Assembly: GCF_900167905.1 (NCBI RefSeq)
Contig: NZ_FUYZ01000002.1
Coordinates: 248,001 to 312,000 of the forward strand
Direction: 5' to 3'
DNA: 64,000 nt
Source: Soonwooa buanensis
GTDB lineage: Bacteria; Bacteroidota; Bacteroidia; Flavobacteriales; Weeksellaceae
Below are positions 63,226 to 64,000 of this stretch, piece after piece. The notes under the pieces are model-generated. The model worked only from the letters and a program-made list of their open reading frames with translations, had not been told where the DNA came from and did not search any database. The first letter of the stretch is position 1, and every line of letters begins with the position of its first letter. The position numbers and the translations under genes are program-made.

Positions 63226-64000
63226 TTTTTTCAGTTGTAGAGGTTTGTTTTTTTATTGTAGTTGGATCTTCAAGCGTATCATAATACAGCCATTCTATCG
63301 CTCGTGGAAATTCTTGCGACCAATAGAATTCTTGATGTGTTCCTTCATCATTAATGCTTGTTTTAGTTTCAAAATTAAAATAATCTTGCAGTTCCCAAGT
63401 TTGTAAAGCGGTTTCGAATTTTTCTATTCTTTCAACCATTTGCGAACCTTCTTTTGCGCCGCCGTAGAGATAAACTTTGGTGTAAAAAGCTTTGCTAAAT
63501 TTCATCAACGGAAAATCATTATTCGGCTCTACCCAAAGCGATGGCGAAAAAATCATCAATTTGGAATAGACTTCAGGATAAAGAAATCCCGCATAGATGC
63601 TGATGAGTGCACCTAACGAACTTCCTCCAATACCTGTATTATCGCGATCTTTTTTGGTTCTATAATTTTTGTCAACAAATGGTTTAAGAGTATCCGTTAT
63701 AAATCTTAAATATTTTTTGCCTTCTGCACCTTCGGTAACTTCTTCGTTGTCAAAAATATATTCTTTTATTCTGTCATTATTACCGTGTTCTACGGCAATC
63801 ACGATGAGATTTCCTCGTCCGTATTCTGCTAACAAAGCTAGTTTTTTGTCGATTTCCCAATTTCCAAAAGCTGAACTTTCATTAAAAAGATTTTGTGCGT
63901 CTTGCAAGTACAAAACGGGATAATCTTGTTCGGTTTCGTGATAATTGTAGGGAAGAAGCGCCCAAACTTTGCGTGTTTTGTCCAATTGTGGACTGTAGAA
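63218..64000 (-). CDS. Alpha/beta-hydrolase, putative esterase (5' end outside window)
   Basis: The frame stays open to the window edge (FYSPQLDKTRKVWALLPYNY at the left of the protein), so the start is beyond base 64000; the TTG at 63985 is internal. About 261 residues are visible. Motifs of the IroE/Fes-type putative esterase group: VWALLPYNY, PVLYLQDAQNLF, nucleophile elbow GIGGSSLGALIS, later FSPSLW; the catalytic His is probably the one in EGTHQEFYW. It overlaps the M17 peptidase gene by 8 bp, so it belongs to the same operon and is the first member visible. Confidence 0.88.
   Translation of the reverse strand, partial: FYSPQLDKTRKVWALLPYNYHETEQDYPVLYLQDAQNLFNESSAFGNWEIDKKLALLAEYGRGNLIVIAVEHGNNDRIKEYIFDNEEVTEGAEGKKYLRFITDTLKPFVDKNYRTKKDRDNTGIGGSSLGALISIYAGFLYPEVYSKLMIFSPSLWVEPNNDFPLMKFSKAFYTKVYLYGGAKEGSQMVERIEKFETALQTWELQDYFNFETKTSINDEGTHQEFYWSQEFPRAIEWLYYDTLEDPTTIKKQTSTTEKNG

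Noticed and set aside
63985-63987. TTG near the window end as start of the last esterase gene
   Set aside because: The frame is open beyond it to base 64000 with family-like sequence, so the TTG is an internal Leu codon.

Overview
The window looks like a chromosomal segment of a low-GC member of the Bacteroidota, class Flavobacteriia, probably Weeksellaceae (Chryseobacterium-like). The evidence is: six secreted proteins with type IX secretion (T9SS) C-terminal signals; promoters of the Bacteroidota form TTG-N(about 19)-TAnnTTTG with almost no Shine-Dalgarno sequences; menaquinone and M1/M28/M36 peptidase genes typical of the class; and a copy of the CTTCGACTCCGCTCAG-type repeat common in these genomes. 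Species was not determined.

Layout. 1-3.1 kb: 3' part of pyrG, then yidC. 3.2-5.9 kb: a possible small RNA, then a histidine kinase/LuxR response regulator pair on the minus strand. 6.2-9.1 kb: two T9SS cargo genes with matching promoters and terminators. 9.2-10.5 kb: two unknown membrane-associated genes. 10.7-16.9 kb: tetR-tolC-adaptor-RND efflux operon. 17.2-21.1 kb: an HNH/HTH-like protein, a rRNA methyltransferase, a ferredoxin-NADP reductase and a [2Fe-2S] ferredoxin. 21.1-24.8 kb: secreted M28 peptidase and an outer-membrane beta-barrel protein. 24.8-27.5 kb: a four-gene two-component operon (regulator, unknown, membrane protein, kinase). 27.7 kb: a nested palindromic repeat. 27.9-29.9 kb: groES-groEL. 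30.0-34.7 kb: a giant T9SS type B adhesin-like protein and a Crp-family regulator. 34.8-39.4 kb: an unknown pair, M1 peptidase, HupE-like protein and DUF6702 protein. 39.4-44.9 kb: menC, fbp, aspartate kinase and an OlsF-like bifunctional acyltransferase. 45.0 kb: tRNA-Phe. 45.2-52.2 kb: a membrane-anchored TPR/LuxR regulator divergent from an M36 metallopeptidase-GEVED protein operon. 52.4-55.5 kb: DUF493, ferritin, DUF4197, alpha/beta hydrolase and Dps.

The last 8.4 kb (55.6 kb to the window end) is the most unusual part. It is one tightly packed minus-strand operon encoding three ATP-grasp-type ligases (one apparently circularly permuted), a GCS2/YbdK carboxylate-amine ligase, a class I glutamine amidotransferase, two alpha/beta-hydrolases and an M17 leucyl-aminopeptidase-like enzyme. 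Together these look like a pathway that builds and processes a small peptide-like or amide-linked metabolite without a ribosome; the product is unknown. Its first gene runs off the window.

Regulatory signals include a 20-bp near-palindrome shared by the four-gene two-component operon and the ferredoxin gene, and a cluster of five TATTGTAA boxes between the first two-component system and the first T9SS gene. Both are sequence observations whose function is inferred.
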